Source: Narthecium ossifragum
Taxonomy: Eukaryota; Streptophyta; Magnoliopsida; Dioscoreales; Nartheciaceae
Reading direction: 5' to 3'
DNA length: 64,000 nt
Assembly: GCA_963920575.1 (NCBI GenBank)
Contig: OY986965.1
Span: forward strand, 25,532,988 to 25,596,987
Position 1 is the stretch's first letter, and each line of letters starts with the position of its first letter. The position numbers and the translations under genes are program-made. The notes beneath the pieces are model-generated. The model had not been told where the DNA came from. It made no database searches and was given only the letters and a program-made list of their open reading frames with translations. Below are positions 1 to 12,507 of this stretch, piece by piece.

Positions 1-3000
1 TGCACGGCCTCCTCCAGTGCGCCGTGGGGCTCTACCACCTCTTCAACCAGGTGAACGAATTAAACTTCTAGTTTCTTTTTGGGATCGTTTAGTGTTTTGA
101 GTGTTTGTTTTGGGGTGGGATTTTAGAACCATAGAGGGGCGATGATGGAGTTGGGAGAGGGGATCTGCAAGCTGAGGAAGATGGAGTTTGAGAGCGGGCC
201 ATTTATGGAGTTCGAGAGGGAGGTGTCGGCGGTGTTGGAATTCGTGTATCAGACACAAAAGGAGCTCGCTGCCTGTACGTCTTGATCTCTTCTTCAGGTT
301 TTTAGCTAAGTTATGGTGCCTTTTCATCTGAATTAGCTATTGCTTTTCCATTCATAGCAAGAGATGTTTGATACGTATGACTCGAGTACTTTATTGCCTA
401 GTAAAAAGTTCGTCTTTTTGTGCTGATTCGCGTCATCTTAGAGTTAATAGAAATTGGAAGGAGCTTGGGTTCCATTCATGGGGTTTGGCTCTGTATTCTT
501 GGTGATCAGTGTAATTGTTTAATGTTGACATTGAGGTGGGTTTTTGCTTCGTAGATCAGAATGAAGATTTGATAGCAAAAGGATATTGAGTTTTGGTTTC
601 ATAATCTCTGATTTTCTTACATAAATGATGAGTAAAGTTGGTTTGCATACTTTGGGGGAATTGTGAAGACTGATGTAAAACCATTTTGAGTGCAGTGTCT
701 TGCTCTATCACCACCAATCATGTCGAGTTACCAAACACAACTACATGATTAAATCATGCTTGAGTGCTATCAGAGAGGGTTGTTTGAGAATTAATCTTGT
801 CCACCTACTTACATTCTCGAGACTAAAATTGAATGTATATATATGCCATTTTCATTCCTAGAAGGTTGCATAGTTAATTTTTCAACTTACTTCCTGATCT
901 ACTTATCTTTCATTCACGCCATCTTTAATTGCCAAGTATACTAGCCAATTGTTCTATGGTTATATTTCAATCCAAATGGAAATGGCTGAACAAAAAGAAC
1001 CACATGTTTAGAATTTTTTTTTTTAAATCACTTTCGCCATGACATCATCAGAATCTCTACGCTGCTTGTTTCATAGCTTAGTCGGGTATTGGTTTGTAAG
1101 CCTTGCATGGTAACAAAGGATGATCTGTCGATGGTTGTTAGATCATTAATCAAGTTTAATGGCATCCATCGAAACTTACATTACATAGAATGTCAGTTTC
1201 TTATTAATCTCTGTTAGACTTTTAAAATTCGAATGAGCTAACGCCGTTTAGAAGGAGCTATTTAGCTAAGAATGTCAAACATTTTGACCCATAACATATT
1301 TTCTTCGATAAATTACAGTTTTGGGCCCTGTGATTTGGGTCAAGTTTCATTTGAGACCCTATATGTAAATCTAGATTACTCTGTATAAATCTAGGAAAGA
1401 TAACGAAAACTTACTTGTTAGCCTAGGATCTTCTTCTCTCCGATTTGTTTCACGTGATCCAGGTATATCTTGTTACGAGAACAAAGATCAATAAGTCACA
1501 GCCCAAATTCCTTCTTCCTCTGTTCTTCTCTACTGGATTTCTTCAAACACTTCTCTTGATCACTCCACGGGAAGCCCACCCTCACTAAAACTGTTTAACC
1601 CCTTACATAAGTCCCCAAACGATTCTATTAGCAGTTTTAGTAACTGTTAGTAACCGTTTGATTAACTTAATGTGGGTTAGGCTCTTTAATTGGGTCTGAC
1701 CATCATTGGCGACCATAACACGTTTATAAACCAACATCTCCCACTCGCCGATGATGTGTTGGATTTATCCAGTAGTGTAGACAGAACTTAGATTTTTCTA
1801 GAATCCATTCATACAGGAAAAATGGGCCGTGCGACCTGAAAGCACACAAATAATGGGAGCTCCAATATAGAAACCAGTTAAGGTCATAAAGGAGACATCA
1901 ACCATAGAACATAAAGAACAAAAAAATTAATTGAAACGTGTACCTTAGTACCCCAAGCATTTTTAGCTACACATAACCGAGTACGACTCGATCCCTCAAA
2001 AGTCCAATACTCGTTACTCTCTTATTACAAATATTCACAATCATGTCCAACTTTTCCAAGTGACATTACTGTCCGGTCGGAGAATATAAGTAGCAGGCGT
2101 AAAACTAAATTTGCTCTTTCTTTTGCCCTCATATCATTAGGATCAGAATTAATTCGCTTTCCCAGTAGTGCTCCTTTAGATCGAATCGACTCATGATCAT
2201 AGGTAACACTCTAAAGTAACAAACATTAATCCTTTCACTTTATGATATAGTCAAAAGTTACAAAGGGTAACATTTGATATCTACATTAAGATCTCTAGGA
2301 CTCACACAGTATAGAAGTAGGGAACCATTCCATACTTCCTCATAGGTCGACAAGCACATGCAGTATGAAATGCATGTTATGGTGGAGCTACTCTTTTCTT
2401 TACTAAGATAAAGAGTGTATGTCATTGCTCTTCTTAAGTAAACACACCATACAAGTCTTAGTCTTGTCGCCAAACCAACTCATGCGTCAATCTTGAAATT
2501 TCTATTTACTCACTATCTACAGCGCCAGATAAAAATTTCACACTTGGCTTCAATTGATAAATTCATGGATAGTGGGATATTATCCATGTCGATTCTTTTA
2601 GAATCTCATCTTGGTTTTAACCAATGCGACTTAAATTTAAACTAAATTTGCTCCCACTGCGCCTAAAGTCGCTTTCAAAGCAATTAGTTCAAATCGTCTC
2701 ATCTCTGCTCACTCTCTAAGCGCCAGAGGTGATTGTTTGTGTGAGTGAACTAATCATTGTCTATTGACATACAACATTAAACTGTATTAGCTATCACTTA
2801 CAGTAAAACATCAAAATAATTTGAATGAATTTTACCAACATAAGGCAAAAACAAATTTCATTCAAATCAACTGTAAGGTAATACAAGTGAACCATTGGAC
2901 CAGATCAGATAACATTCACATTCTACACGAGCCTAGAGAGTTTACATGTCCAACAAATGAATCTCTAGCTATTGGCTTGGTGAAAGGATCAACAATCATA

Positions 3001-6000
3001 TCTTTTGTAGAAATGTGTTTTAGGATCACCTCCTTTTGTGTAATCATATCTCTAACATAATGATATCTAATTTGAATATGTTTGGTTTTTCCATGATACT
3101 TAGGATCCTTAGCATAGGCCAACGCAGTCATGCTGTCAGAGAAAATTATCACCGGTTCTGATTCTAATTTGACAATTTCCAAATGTTGTAAGAACCTTCT
3201 TAACCAAACCGCTTCTTGTATAGCATAGGAACATGCTACATATTCTGCCTCCATGGTAGACAAGGAAATACATGATTGTTTCTTGCTACTCCATGATATT
3301 GCACAACCATTCAACAAGAATGCATATCATGAAGTTGATTTGCGCTCATCTATATCACCACTCAAATCGGCATCAGTATAACCAACTAAGCGCAAATCCT
3401 TTCCTTGATAGCACAACACAAAATCTGATGTTTCTTTTAGATACCGCAAAATTCTCTTGACAACATTTCAATGCTTAATTCCTGAATTTGACTGATATCT
3501 GCTTACTAGCCCAACAGCGTAGCATATGTCGGGACGTGTGCACATCATTGCATACATCAAACTACCAACAGCACTGGAATAAGGTACATTAGACATTTTT
3601 TGTTTTTCTTCTGGAGTCTTAGGGCACATGTCTATACTTAAGCTCGAGTTTCTTTCAACTGGTGTGTCCATCGGCTTGCAGTTGTGCATGTGAAAACGCT
3701 CTAACATCTTTTTGATGTAAGTATTTTGAGATAAACCCAAGAGCCTTCTAGCCCGATCCCTTAGAATTTTCACACCCAGCACAAAGCTAGCTTCACCCAT
3801 GTCTTTCATCTCGAAATTTGATGATAACCACTTCCAAGTGTTTTCAATCAATTCCTTATCATTTCCAGCCAATAAAATGTCATCAACATATAATGACAGA
3901 ATAACGAAATCATTCTTTGAACGTTTCACATATACACAATGGTCATCTTCCATCATTGTAAACTTATCCATTAGAATAGCTTGATGAAATTTGTGGTTCC
4001 ATTGTCTAGATGCTTGTTTGAGACCATATATCGATCTTTTAATCTTGCAAACTTTGCGCTCATTACCTTTAGATTCAAAACCTATAGGTCGATCCATATA
4101 TATCTCCTCATCTAGTTCTCCATTGAGAAATGCAGTTTTAACGTCCATTTGGTAAAGGTCTAAGTACATTTGAGTGACAATAGCTAAGATGAGGCGAATT
4201 GAAGCAATCCTTACTACTGGTGAGAAGGTTTCTTCATAATCAATTCCCTCATTTTGGGTATAGCCTTTGGCCACTAGTCGAGCCTTGTATTTATCAATAG
4301 TCCCATCCGCCTTGCGTTTAATCTTAAGAACCCATTTGTTCTCAATTGATTTACGTCCTGACGGTAAGTCTACTAATTCGCAAACTTGATTGGTTTTCAT
4401 AGACTCCATTTCCTCCTCCATAGCTTTAATCTATTCCCCAGCTTTAGGACTCGAAAGAGCTGCTTGAACAGTCTTAGGTTCCTCTTCATCCTGTGGAGCA
4501 ACCATAAAAGCTTCCCCCTCAATCTCAAATCGACGACGAGGAATCTTTTCACGGATACTCCTACGAGGTTGAGATTGATCATGATCATACTCCATAGGAG
4601 TGATATCATTGCTCCCACTAACCGCTACTTGTTCAGGAAGTTCTTCCTCAACTATTCGGTTGGGTGCTTGATTATTTAGATCATCTACCTCATAAAGTTG
4701 ATAATTCTCAATAACCTCTCCTTGCTTAGGGAATTCCTTTTGTAAGAAAATAACATCTCGTGACTCAATTTCTGTAACTCTCCCATCATTTTCTTCACCC
4801 AGAAACACAAATCCTTTTGAATGATCCGAGTATCTTATAAAGATACATTTCTTCCCCCTAGGACCAAGTTTTTCATATTGGTGAGAAATTATGTGTACAT
4901 AAGCTGCACAACCCCAAGGATGCAAATTGCCTAAATTAGGCTTTTCACCATTCCATAATTCATATGGGGTGGATGATACAGTTTTAGAGGGCACACGATT
5001 AAGTATATAGGCAGCAGTTAATAATGCATCTCCCCAAAAGGAAATAGGCAAATTAGCTTGTGTCATCATTGACCTAACCATGTCTAATAGGGTTCTATTC
5101 CTTTTTTCTGCTACTCCATTTTGTTGTGTAGTATAAGGAATAGTTAGCTGTCTAGCTATGCCCTTTTCATCACAAAAACATTTAAATTGATCAGATAGAT
5201 TTTCACGACCTTGATCAGTCCTAAGAGATTTGATATTTGTGTTTAACTGATTCTCAATCAACCTAGTATAACGTATGAAATCTAATGCTTCAGACTTATG
5301 AGAGATCAAATAAACATGTCCAAATCTTGTGAAATCATCTATAAATGTGATAAAATAGAATGCTCCATGCCTAGCCCTCACATTCATTGGGCCACAGATG
5401 TCAGAATGAATTAATTGCAATGGTGTTGTGGCTCTTTTGGCTTTACTAAATGGTAATCTTGTTGATTTTCCAGCAAGACAATGTTCATAAGTTGGTAAAT
5501 CGACTTTAGCTAGTGAGCCTAATAGGCCTTCTCTAGCCAACCTATTAAGTCGATCCTGCCCAATATGTCCTAATCTAGCGTGCCATAGAAGATCATCTAC
5601 AACAATATTAGAATTACCAACAACATAAACTGTAGCATTGTCTATTACATCAATAGGTACGGTGTCCATCACCATAAAACCATCTAATACAAAACCACAA
5701 CCATAGTAAACATTGTCTAGAAACACATTAACAGAGTTGTCCATAAACACAACACGAAATCCTAATTTCAAAAGAACAAGCACAGAAACTAAATTTCGTC
5801 GAACTTCCGGAGCGTAAAGCACATCATGAAGATATAGAGTGCGATCACCCCGCAACACTAGTTTGCAGGTACCGATCCCAAGCACTTCAGCGGAAGCATT
5901 ATTCCCCATGTATATGCGTCTACTTTCCTTCGGTAATTGACGAAATTCCACGAAAGTGGTTCTATCCCTTGCTATATGGTATGTTGCTGAGTCTACAGTC

Positions 6001-9000
6001 CAGAAAGGAACAGTTTCAGCTAACATCAAACAGCTACTAACAAATAAGTTAGAGGGAGTAGGCATAGCATATAGTACCTTCGGCTCAGTGCATTCACGAG
6101 CGAAGTGTCCCAGCTTGCCACAGTTAAAGCAATTCTTGCCCTTCTTATCTTTCTGACCACCACGTTTGCCTCTCTTGCGCTTGTCATTCTTTGGACCTAG
6201 TCCATCCACTTTGCCTTTACCTTTAAAAGTTTTACCTTTACCTCGTTCGCGTTTAAAGCCCGAAGCCTTTTGCGATGAGGATTCAGTCATAAAAGCTTCA
6301 TCAATAGGTTTCTCTGCATGAAGATGATCTTCTTCTAACTCAACATGACGTGCAACATCATCAAAAGTCTTGATGTTGTCATTATGAGTAAGATTAGTCT
6401 TCATATGCTCCCAAGAACCAGGCAAAGTACGGATTACTGTTTGGACTTGTTGTTCGTCAGTCATTTCATGTCCAGCAATCCTCAATTCACTGATCATATT
6501 TGACATGATCGTCAGATGCTGCCTCATCGAATGATGCTGGCGCTTCTTGTACCTGCCGAAATTGAGGGTTAACAGACGAAGTCGAGTAGTAGAGGTTCCT
6601 CCATACTGGACTTTAACAGCATCCCAAACAGCCATGGCTGAACGATGCTTTTCAAAACGAAGCATCAAGTCATTTCTCATGTTGCTCAGCATCAATATGC
6701 GAGAAACTCTATCCTTGCGCCTATAAGCTTGATAGAGTTCTAGATTACGCCGGTGCTGAGCAGTTGTGCCTTGCTCAGGTTCAGTCATAGGTTGTGTTAT
6801 TGTTTCCAGCATGTCCTGTTCTTCGAGGAGATACTGAATCTTTCTATGCCATATGTCATAGTTTTTCTCAGTCAGTTTGTCTCCCTGATTCAAATCAGCA
6901 ATAATGTTCTTTGTTGCAGCCATTCTAATTTAAAGACAACAAATTAACATAAGGAACTAGCACAATAGTATCTTATAGAATCTTGCTGCAATATCTTGAA
7001 TTAAGTACAAATAATCTAACATATGTAAAAATAACGAAAAAAAATATTTATAACATTCTATCAATTCCTAAATACATAGCCAAACTATTAATATTTAATC
7101 TATAATTGCGCAAGAGTTCAGCTATTAGGCGAAAAAGAAATTTCAAACCTAATATTCCCACTTAATAATGATATCATGCTCACATACAACACAACTAAAG
7201 AAATCTTCATTAATTAACATGATATTTACATATACAAAGAGCATAAAGATAGTATATACAACAAGTGACTCGGATCAATCTATGCCCTAGTGCAGCTTGG
7301 ATTTCTTAGGAGGGGTGCCATCAGACTCAATCTTAGAAACCTGTCTAAGATCCTCTTCAGCCTCATATGATTTAGCCACAGAATCCTCACTAGGAGACTT
7401 AGTGTGATCAGATTCAGTATCAGAAAACTCGCTAGGAATATCCTCTTCTTGCTCAGCTAAAAATGTATTAGAAGAACCATCGAGATCTGCAAAAAAACAT
7501 ATCACCAAAACAGCTTTTCACTATCACATTATCCATCTTCCTTATCCAAGGAAAATTGCTTGCATTGTGATTTGTTCTTCTTGCACTTTGATAACTATGA
7601 GCATATGAAAGAGACGTTGAGCGATATATGTTCCTTTGAACATTTCGCTCTATCTCTCCTTCTATTTTTCGAGTTATATTGTTGAAATGTAAGCTACCAA
7701 GTTGCTTCTTTAGCTCCTTGGCAACTATTTCCAACGACTCAGGTAGAGAATCAAGCAAGATTTTCATTTTCCGATCTATGTGTAGCTGAATCCCATACTC
7801 CACGGAAAAAAAGAAGAGCTTTCTCCACATATTGTGAGTATGCAAGGTCAGTGTGTCCCCATCCTCCATTTTATAGGCCAACACACTTTCTAATGAATTG
7901 TCCTCCACTGCATTGAATTGGGCATAACTAATCAAGAGACTTGTTCTATACCATGAATGCACATAAACTAAAACATAATGCAGTCATATAAAATACTCGA
8001 AATACATAGTATCTAATCTGCTCATCTGCTAGACTTTGATACTCGATCATCAAGACTTGTTAAATCATGCAAATGAGAAATACGAGACTAGAATGACAGG
8101 AAACTATTCAACAAATAAGAATAATTAAAATATATATATATGAGATCAGGACAGTCTCCTGACTCAAAAATTCTGACAAAGCTTTAGATGTAGTGGATTT
8201 CCTATTGAGTTATAGAGTCAAAATGGTCAACTTCAATAGACTGTCAAGTCACATGCTACTCTATAGCACCAACCCCAAAAAAACAAAACCCATTTCACCA
8301 GAGATCTCGCTCAGAGATCCCGATCTAGGAGCGATGCTTTAGGGGAAAGAAAACTGGCGGCCGGGGTGAGAAGAAAGCTGGCGGCGGCACGGCGAGCGCT
8401 GGCAGTCGGGGTAGAGCGCTCCTAGGTTGTGGCGGCGGCGACGCAACGCTCCAGGCCCGTCTCGAAGAGATTCGGCCTCCATCACTGGCCACATCGACCG
8501 CGCCCCGTCTCCGGAGCCCATCTCGACAAGATCGGGCAGCGGCACCTGTGCGCTCCTGGACTGTGGCCATCTTGCGTCCCCTCCACTCCAACCGTGACGC
8601 CCTCAACTACGTTGCCGTCAGATCTAACGCTTCGGCCAGGCTGAAGGTCTTCAACGCCCTTCATTGGCTCGAGCGACCCATGCTCGGCGACGTTGGTCAT
8701 GCCCAACCTCTCTCCGTCGCCTCCTCACTCACCTTCAAAAGGGACGGAGATCCACAAAAGGGAGTCGATTCGACGAAGAAAAGAGCTCCGGGTTGACCGC
8801 AATCAAGCACCGGGAAGGAAAAAAAAAATGTGCGTCGCCGGATCAGAGGATGAAGGCGGTGAAGAAGAAGAATTCTTCTTCAACAGAGCCATGCCAGGTA
8901 TATAACCCATACCAATTCCCATTCTACTTTCGGGCCACCGATCGAATTTGACATTACCAACTCACGAAAACAAATCTAATGGCTCTGATTACCAATGTAA

Positions 9001-10720
9001 ATCTAGATTACTCTGTATAAATCTAGGAAAGATAACGAAAACTTACTCGTTAGCCTAGGATCTTCTTCTCTCCGATTTGTTTCACGTGATCCAGGTATAT
9101 CTTGTTACGAGAACAAAGATCAATAAGTCACAGCCCAAATTCCTTCTTCCTCTGTTCTTCTCTACTGGATTTCTTCAAACACTTCTCTTGATCACTCGAC
9201 GGGAAGCCCACCCTCATTAAAACTGTTTAACCCCTTACATAAGTCCCCAAACGATTCTATTACCAGTTTTAGTAACTGCTAGTAACCGTTTGATTAACTT
9301 AATGTGGGTTAGGCTCTTTAATTAGGTCTGACCATCATTGGCGACCATAACACGTTTATAAACCAACACTATAGTTTCAAAACTTTCAAATAAAGCCCTA
9401 ACATTTGGATTTCATTTCAAATAAGGCCATGGGTGACACCACGTGATTCATTTCCCTCTGAACTTTTAACCGTTGTTGTCATTAGAGGTTAGGGTTTACA
9501 CGGCCCCCTCCGTCCTCCTTTGATCACACTCTTCCGGTTGCAAAATTCCTCCATGACGAAACTTCGACCAGCAAAAATCCGACACCGGATACTAATACAC
9601 CTACCCGGAGCTAATGTTGGTCGAGGATTTTTTAGGGAAATAAGTAACGTGATGTCACGTGACCCATTTGTCGTCAACCCACATGACAGTGTCTCAGGCT
9701 TTATTTGAAATGAAATCCAAACGTCAGTATCTTATTTGAATATTTTGAAACCACGTGGCCTTAAATGAAACTTGGCCCAAACTACCGGGCCCAAAACCGT
9801 AATTTACCCTATTTTCTTTTCTCCCTCTTGTGCAAAGAGGCATTTTTCTCTCGTCTGGTTATTGCTAATGTATTGATGTTCTATCAGTATGACCGTAACC
9901 TGAATTAGAAGGTGGAGAGGAGCTACTTCACTATTGAGCTTATATGTACTGGTATGCTGTGGCGGATTTTTACTGTTGTCCTCTTCTTCAATAGGTGATC
10001 ACTCTCTGTTGAGGTGACAGCGGTCTTTCTGAATCTTGTGTTGAGCTCCCAAACCTCTTGTGAATCCTGGGGGATGCGCCCATGTCTTCTTTAGTGGCTG
10101 AGACTCTGAGAGCATGCAGTTCATTAAGAATTGCTAAACAAAAATAAAGAATTGCTGTTCAATCATTCTCATATACAGTTCTTTAAGAATTGCTAAACAA
10201 AAATAAACTGAGGGTTCATTAGTGGTTTTCATCGATCATCATTGCATGTTAAACTTATTCAACTATATAGTCCCTTCACATCAGCTCGGTGATCATTGTG
10301 CAATTTCATGTCCGATCTTTTGACGCCTTTTTTTTTATTATATGCATATTGCATAATGTGGTTTAGTTTCCTGGTGAGGTAGTGTAAAAGAAGAACTACA
10401 TAACTGCGGCCCTGATTATATAATATAACAGATCTTGCTTCTGGAACTGATTCATCAGAATGCCCCCTGCCATTTTCATACTGGTTGCAGGCACTGATGA
10501 TCTATGTGTAACCATGGATGGGTCTGAGAGCTCCTACCAACTCTTGGGCAGTTTTGCAGCTGGTCAGCACATCTACAACTTTGATATTGATCCGGATGGA
10601 ATCCCTTTTATTGTTTTTTGCCCAAGTCCACGTTATACAGCAAGCAGATCTCCAAGGGCAAGAATCCCCATCCTTCATGCCAAAGAAGAACATCATAAGG
10701 ATGGTGAATATAGAGATTGA
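1..10720 (+). CDS. 3' part of an unrecognised plant gene, at least three exons
   Basis: The start lies upstream of the window. Exons read as 1-50, 127-274 and 10491-10720 (stop TGA). Exon 1 ends in CAG before gtgaac; intron 1 is 76 bp and ends ttttag. Exon 2 ends in phase 1 before gtacgt, and exon 3, after ggttgcag, supplies the other two bases of a Cys codon, so the reading frame is kept across the long second intron. The visible peptide starts HGLLQCAVGLYHLFNQ, has an acidic helical stretch (EFEREVSAVLEFVYQTQKEL), then TDDLCVTMDGSESSYQLLGS. I do not recognise the family and give no function. Intron 2 is 10,216 bp because it holds a MITE and a copia element. A further small intron (after GCAGCTG, before CAAGCAG) inside the last exon would keep the same frame, so the C-terminus is uncertain. 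Confidence 0.6.
275..1296 (+). other. 5' part of intron 2, unique sequence
   Basis: AT-rich non-coding DNA between the exon-2 donor and the MITE. I see no open frame of note and no repeat. Together with 9819-10490 it would form an ordinary intron of about 1.7 kb once the mobile elements are set aside. Confidence 0.55.
1364..1736 (-). repeat. 3' LTR of the copia element
   Basis: On the plus strand it begins tgtaaatctagattac and ends ataaaccaaca. It matches 8996-9368 with six substitutions and no gaps. Because the element runs on the minus strand, this left copy is the 3' LTR. Confidence 0.95.
1737..1748 (-). promoter_or_regulatory. polypurine tract
   Basis: On the minus strand the bases next to the 3' LTR read gagtgggaga followed by the LTR start, the usual copia plus-strand priming site. 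Confidence 0.75.
1752..2915 (-). other. 3' non-coding region of the copia element
   Basis: Between the RNase H stop and the polypurine tract. No open frame with recognisable content; probably 3' untranslated sequence of the element. Confidence 0.6.
2916..6923 (-). pseudogene. copia gag-pol polyprotein with three in-frame stops
   Basis: One frame runs from the ATG at 6923 to the stop at 2916. In order it shows a UBN2-type gag, a zinc knuckle CFNCGKLGHFARECTEP, a protease site WTVDSATYH (DSA in place of the common DSG), integrase with the WHARLGH histidines and a core ending QQNGVAEKRNRTLL, reverse transcriptase with YVDDILLAG, and RNase H ending DPFTKPIA. The integrase zinc site reads YEHCLAGK, so the first cysteine of the usual CXXC is lost. 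In-frame stops are TAG at 4431-4433 (family Trp), TGA at 3468-3470 (family Trp) and TGA at 3327-3329 (family Gly). No frameshift separates the three open segments. No full polyprotein could be made without readthrough. Confidence 0.93.
6924..8980 (-). other. long leader of the copia element, with a gag-like relic and a GC-rich block
   Basis: About 2 kb lies between the primer site and the gag ATG, long for this family. The minus-strand frame 7962-7468 (164 codons) includes LAYKMEDGDTLTLHTHNMW and ILLDSLPESLEIVA, which resemble a diverged UBN2 gag, so it may be a relic of a second gag. A minus-strand acidic Ser/Glu-rich frame follows at 7508-7287. Positions 8325-8880 are sharply GC-rich, unlike the rest of the element, with overlapping Arg/Pro-rich frames I do not trust as genes. 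That block could be acquired host DNA or regulatory leader. Confidence 0.45.
8981..8995 (-). promoter_or_regulatory. primer-binding site, initiator Met-tRNA type
   Basis: On the minus strand the bases after the 5' LTR read ttggtaatcagagcc, one base longer than the usual plant copia sequence tggtatcagagc that pairs with the 3' end of initiator tRNA-Met. Confidence 0.8.
8996..9368 (-). repeat. 5' LTR of the copia element
   Basis: A 373-bp LTR matching 1364-1736 with six substitutions. It is followed by the target repeat ctata at 9369-9373, after which the MITE sequence resumes. Confidence 0.95.
9819..10490 (+). other. 3' part of intron 2
   Basis: Non-coding DNA ending in the acceptor ggttgcag at 10483-10490. 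It holds a two-copy direct repeat containing ttaagaattgctaaacaaaa at about 10120-10205. Confidence 0.5.
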
Positions 10721-11878
10721 TTTGATCACTCCAGAGTGAAATTTATCTTTGTTGTATCTATCCTCTGTTTTCTTGAGGTTCAAATGCAGCAGTTCTTATG
10801 ACCAGATTTATTCACAGTATAAAAGAACTCACAGCATTCAGGATCAATTCAAAGGGAAGGGAAGAAAGGGGTCGTCTTGCATTTTGTGATACATTGTGCT
10901 ACCTTTTTTTTGCAGCATACAAAGTGTCATTTGAACTCAAATTTGCCCCCCTCCAATGTGTGCCCATTAAGAAGTGAGAGGTTTAAGAATGCTTGCGAAG
11001 AGAGGAATATCATGCCTGGCATGCATAGCTTGTGTTGCTGATGAGCAAAATGACAAGTTCCTCCTTGATTTAAGGAAATAATTATTGAGTTTTATTTCTT
11101 TTTTCCCCAATAATAAGGGTTTTGGGTAAGTTACATAAAACCCCTCAAGTCCAGGTTATTATCAAACAAATTCTTCAGCTAGTCCAATTTTCCAGTACGA
11201 GGAAAAGAAAAACCCTAGAATTTCTGCTGCTGTTAAAACGTTCCTGGACTTGGAGTCTTGGACTCTGTTCTGCGCGAGTTTAATGGAATGAAAATGGCCC
11301 ATTGGCATTGATTGGCCCAACAGTTTTCATTTGGTAGGCTATGATGGAAACCATACACAGCACAGCTTTTATAAAACCCCAGAAGTATCCTTCAATTTCA
11401 ACAGTCCTGAAATGTTGATCAAATTTTTGCCACCATATCATACACTAATTGTCAAAACTTCATCTCTTTTTTTCGTTGGCCTGTCATGAGTTACCAACTT
11501 TCTCGATTTATTTTCAATTAATTTAGCTTGTTTTTTCTCCCCCCAGATTTTGTGGTCTTAAAGATTTGGGAATATTTTTGAATCATATATGTTAAATTAA
11601 CCTTATAAGAGGCATGACAAGTAAAATAAAGGGTTAAGTACTTTTTGCTGCCCTCAATTTTGAGTAATATACAATCTGCTACCCTCTATTCTAAAAATGT
11701 ACCTTTTGGTACTCTAATGTTTAAAAAATGTACACAATGATGTCAAGTTTGCTACCCTATATTTTAAAAATATATTTTTTGGTACCCTAACGTTTTGAAA
11801 ATGTACACAATGATGCCAAAACTCTAAAGCCGTTACATGTATTAACGGCAAACCTTATTTAACTAATTTTTATTTTTA
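10721..11878. other. intergenic, with a two-copy 75-bp repeat
   Basis: No gene seen. At 11679-11820 a unit of about 75 bp occurs twice; both copies contain gctaccct, ttttggta and aaatgtacacaatgatg. The preceding bases, gggttaagtactttttgctg, look like the start of a Mutator-type MITE, but I could not find the matching right end. Confidence 0.4.
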
Positions 11879-12507
11879 TTGATGAATGCATTAATGACAT
11901 CAAAATACCATTTTCTACTTTTTTTCTTTTTTTCCAGCCTTTTCTCTCTCCTCTTTATCCTCTCTCCTCCGGGCGGCTCACGACTTAACTTCCCCGGTGG
12001 CTTTGCGCGGCCATTGCTCCATATGCAGTCGTCGCCACCACCCCTCACCGGGCATCCGTCCACGCCCCTCGTCCCCGGCTACCCCCACAACTCACAACCC
12101 CCCCTCCCCGCCCCCCGCCGACCATGCTATCCACGACCTCTGCCCTCGTCGGAACACCGACCCGAGCGCGACATCATCGGATCCCGGTGCTGCCCGATCT
12201 CGTCGGAACCTCGACCCGAGCCCGATCTCGTCAAAACCTCGACCCGAGCCCGATCTCGTCGAAACCTCGACCCGAGCCCGATCTCGTCGAAACCCCGACC
12301 CGAGCCTGACCTCGTTGGACCACGACCCGACCTCCACCCTCGTCGGCACCCCAACCCGACCTCCGCCCTCCGCCCTCATCGGCACGCCGACCCGATCCAG
12401 AACCTCATTCAATCCCGATCCCCTACATCCACGAAACCCCTCCGGAGCTCCTCTCTCTAACTCGGCACCGCTACCACCCTATACCACCGGATCCAGGCCC
12501 CTCTCAT
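11879..12507. other. GC-rich intergenic block with a minisatellite
   Basis: GC-rich sequence with overlapping open frames of low-complexity Pro/Arg/Ser protein on both strands. The frames exist because the sequence is repetitive and stop-poor; I see no credible gene. Confidence 0.5.
12183..12330. repeat. 28-bp minisatellite, about 4-5 copies
   Basis: The unit is close to aacctcgacccgagcccgat plus ctcgtcga. As 28 is not a multiple of 3, each copy moves to the next frame, so a 28-residue peptide period appears in all three frames. Confidence 0.8.

Larger units (their letters stand above)
1364..9368 (-). mobile_element. Ty1/copia LTR retrotransposon, complete in structure, pol broken
   Basis: An 8,005-bp element on the minus strand. 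It has two 373-bp LTRs, TG...CA ends, and a 5-bp target duplication ctata (1359-1363 and 9369-9373). A Met-tRNA-type primer site and a purine tract sit next to the LTRs. The order gag, protease, integrase, reverse transcriptase, RNase H marks Ty1/copia. The LTRs differ at 6 of 373 positions by my comparison, so the insertion is fairly recent. It landed in the left arm of the foldback MITE, which resumes directly after the second target repeat. About 2 kb of leader and 1.2 kb of 3' non-coding sequence flank the gag-pol frame. Confidence 0.95.
1306..9809. mobile_element. Mutator-like foldback MITE, split by a copia element
   Basis: The outer bases are inverted copies: left taaattacagttttgggccc and right gggcccaaaaccgtaattta. 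Inversion continues for well over 100 bp; left 9374-9430 matches right 9690-9760 inverted, including the phrase tttggatttcatttcaaataa. A 9-bp direct repeat tattttctt flanks the element at 1297-1305 and 9810-9818, the size used by Mutator-superfamily elements. Without the copia insertion the element is about 494 bp (1306-1363 plus 9374-9809) and has no coding capacity. It lies in intron 2 of the gene at the window start. Confidence 0.8.

Noticed and set aside
8325..8951. Several 60-95 codon frames in the GC-rich leader of the copia element
   Set aside because: They overlap on both strands with Arg/Pro-rich composition and no recognisable motif.
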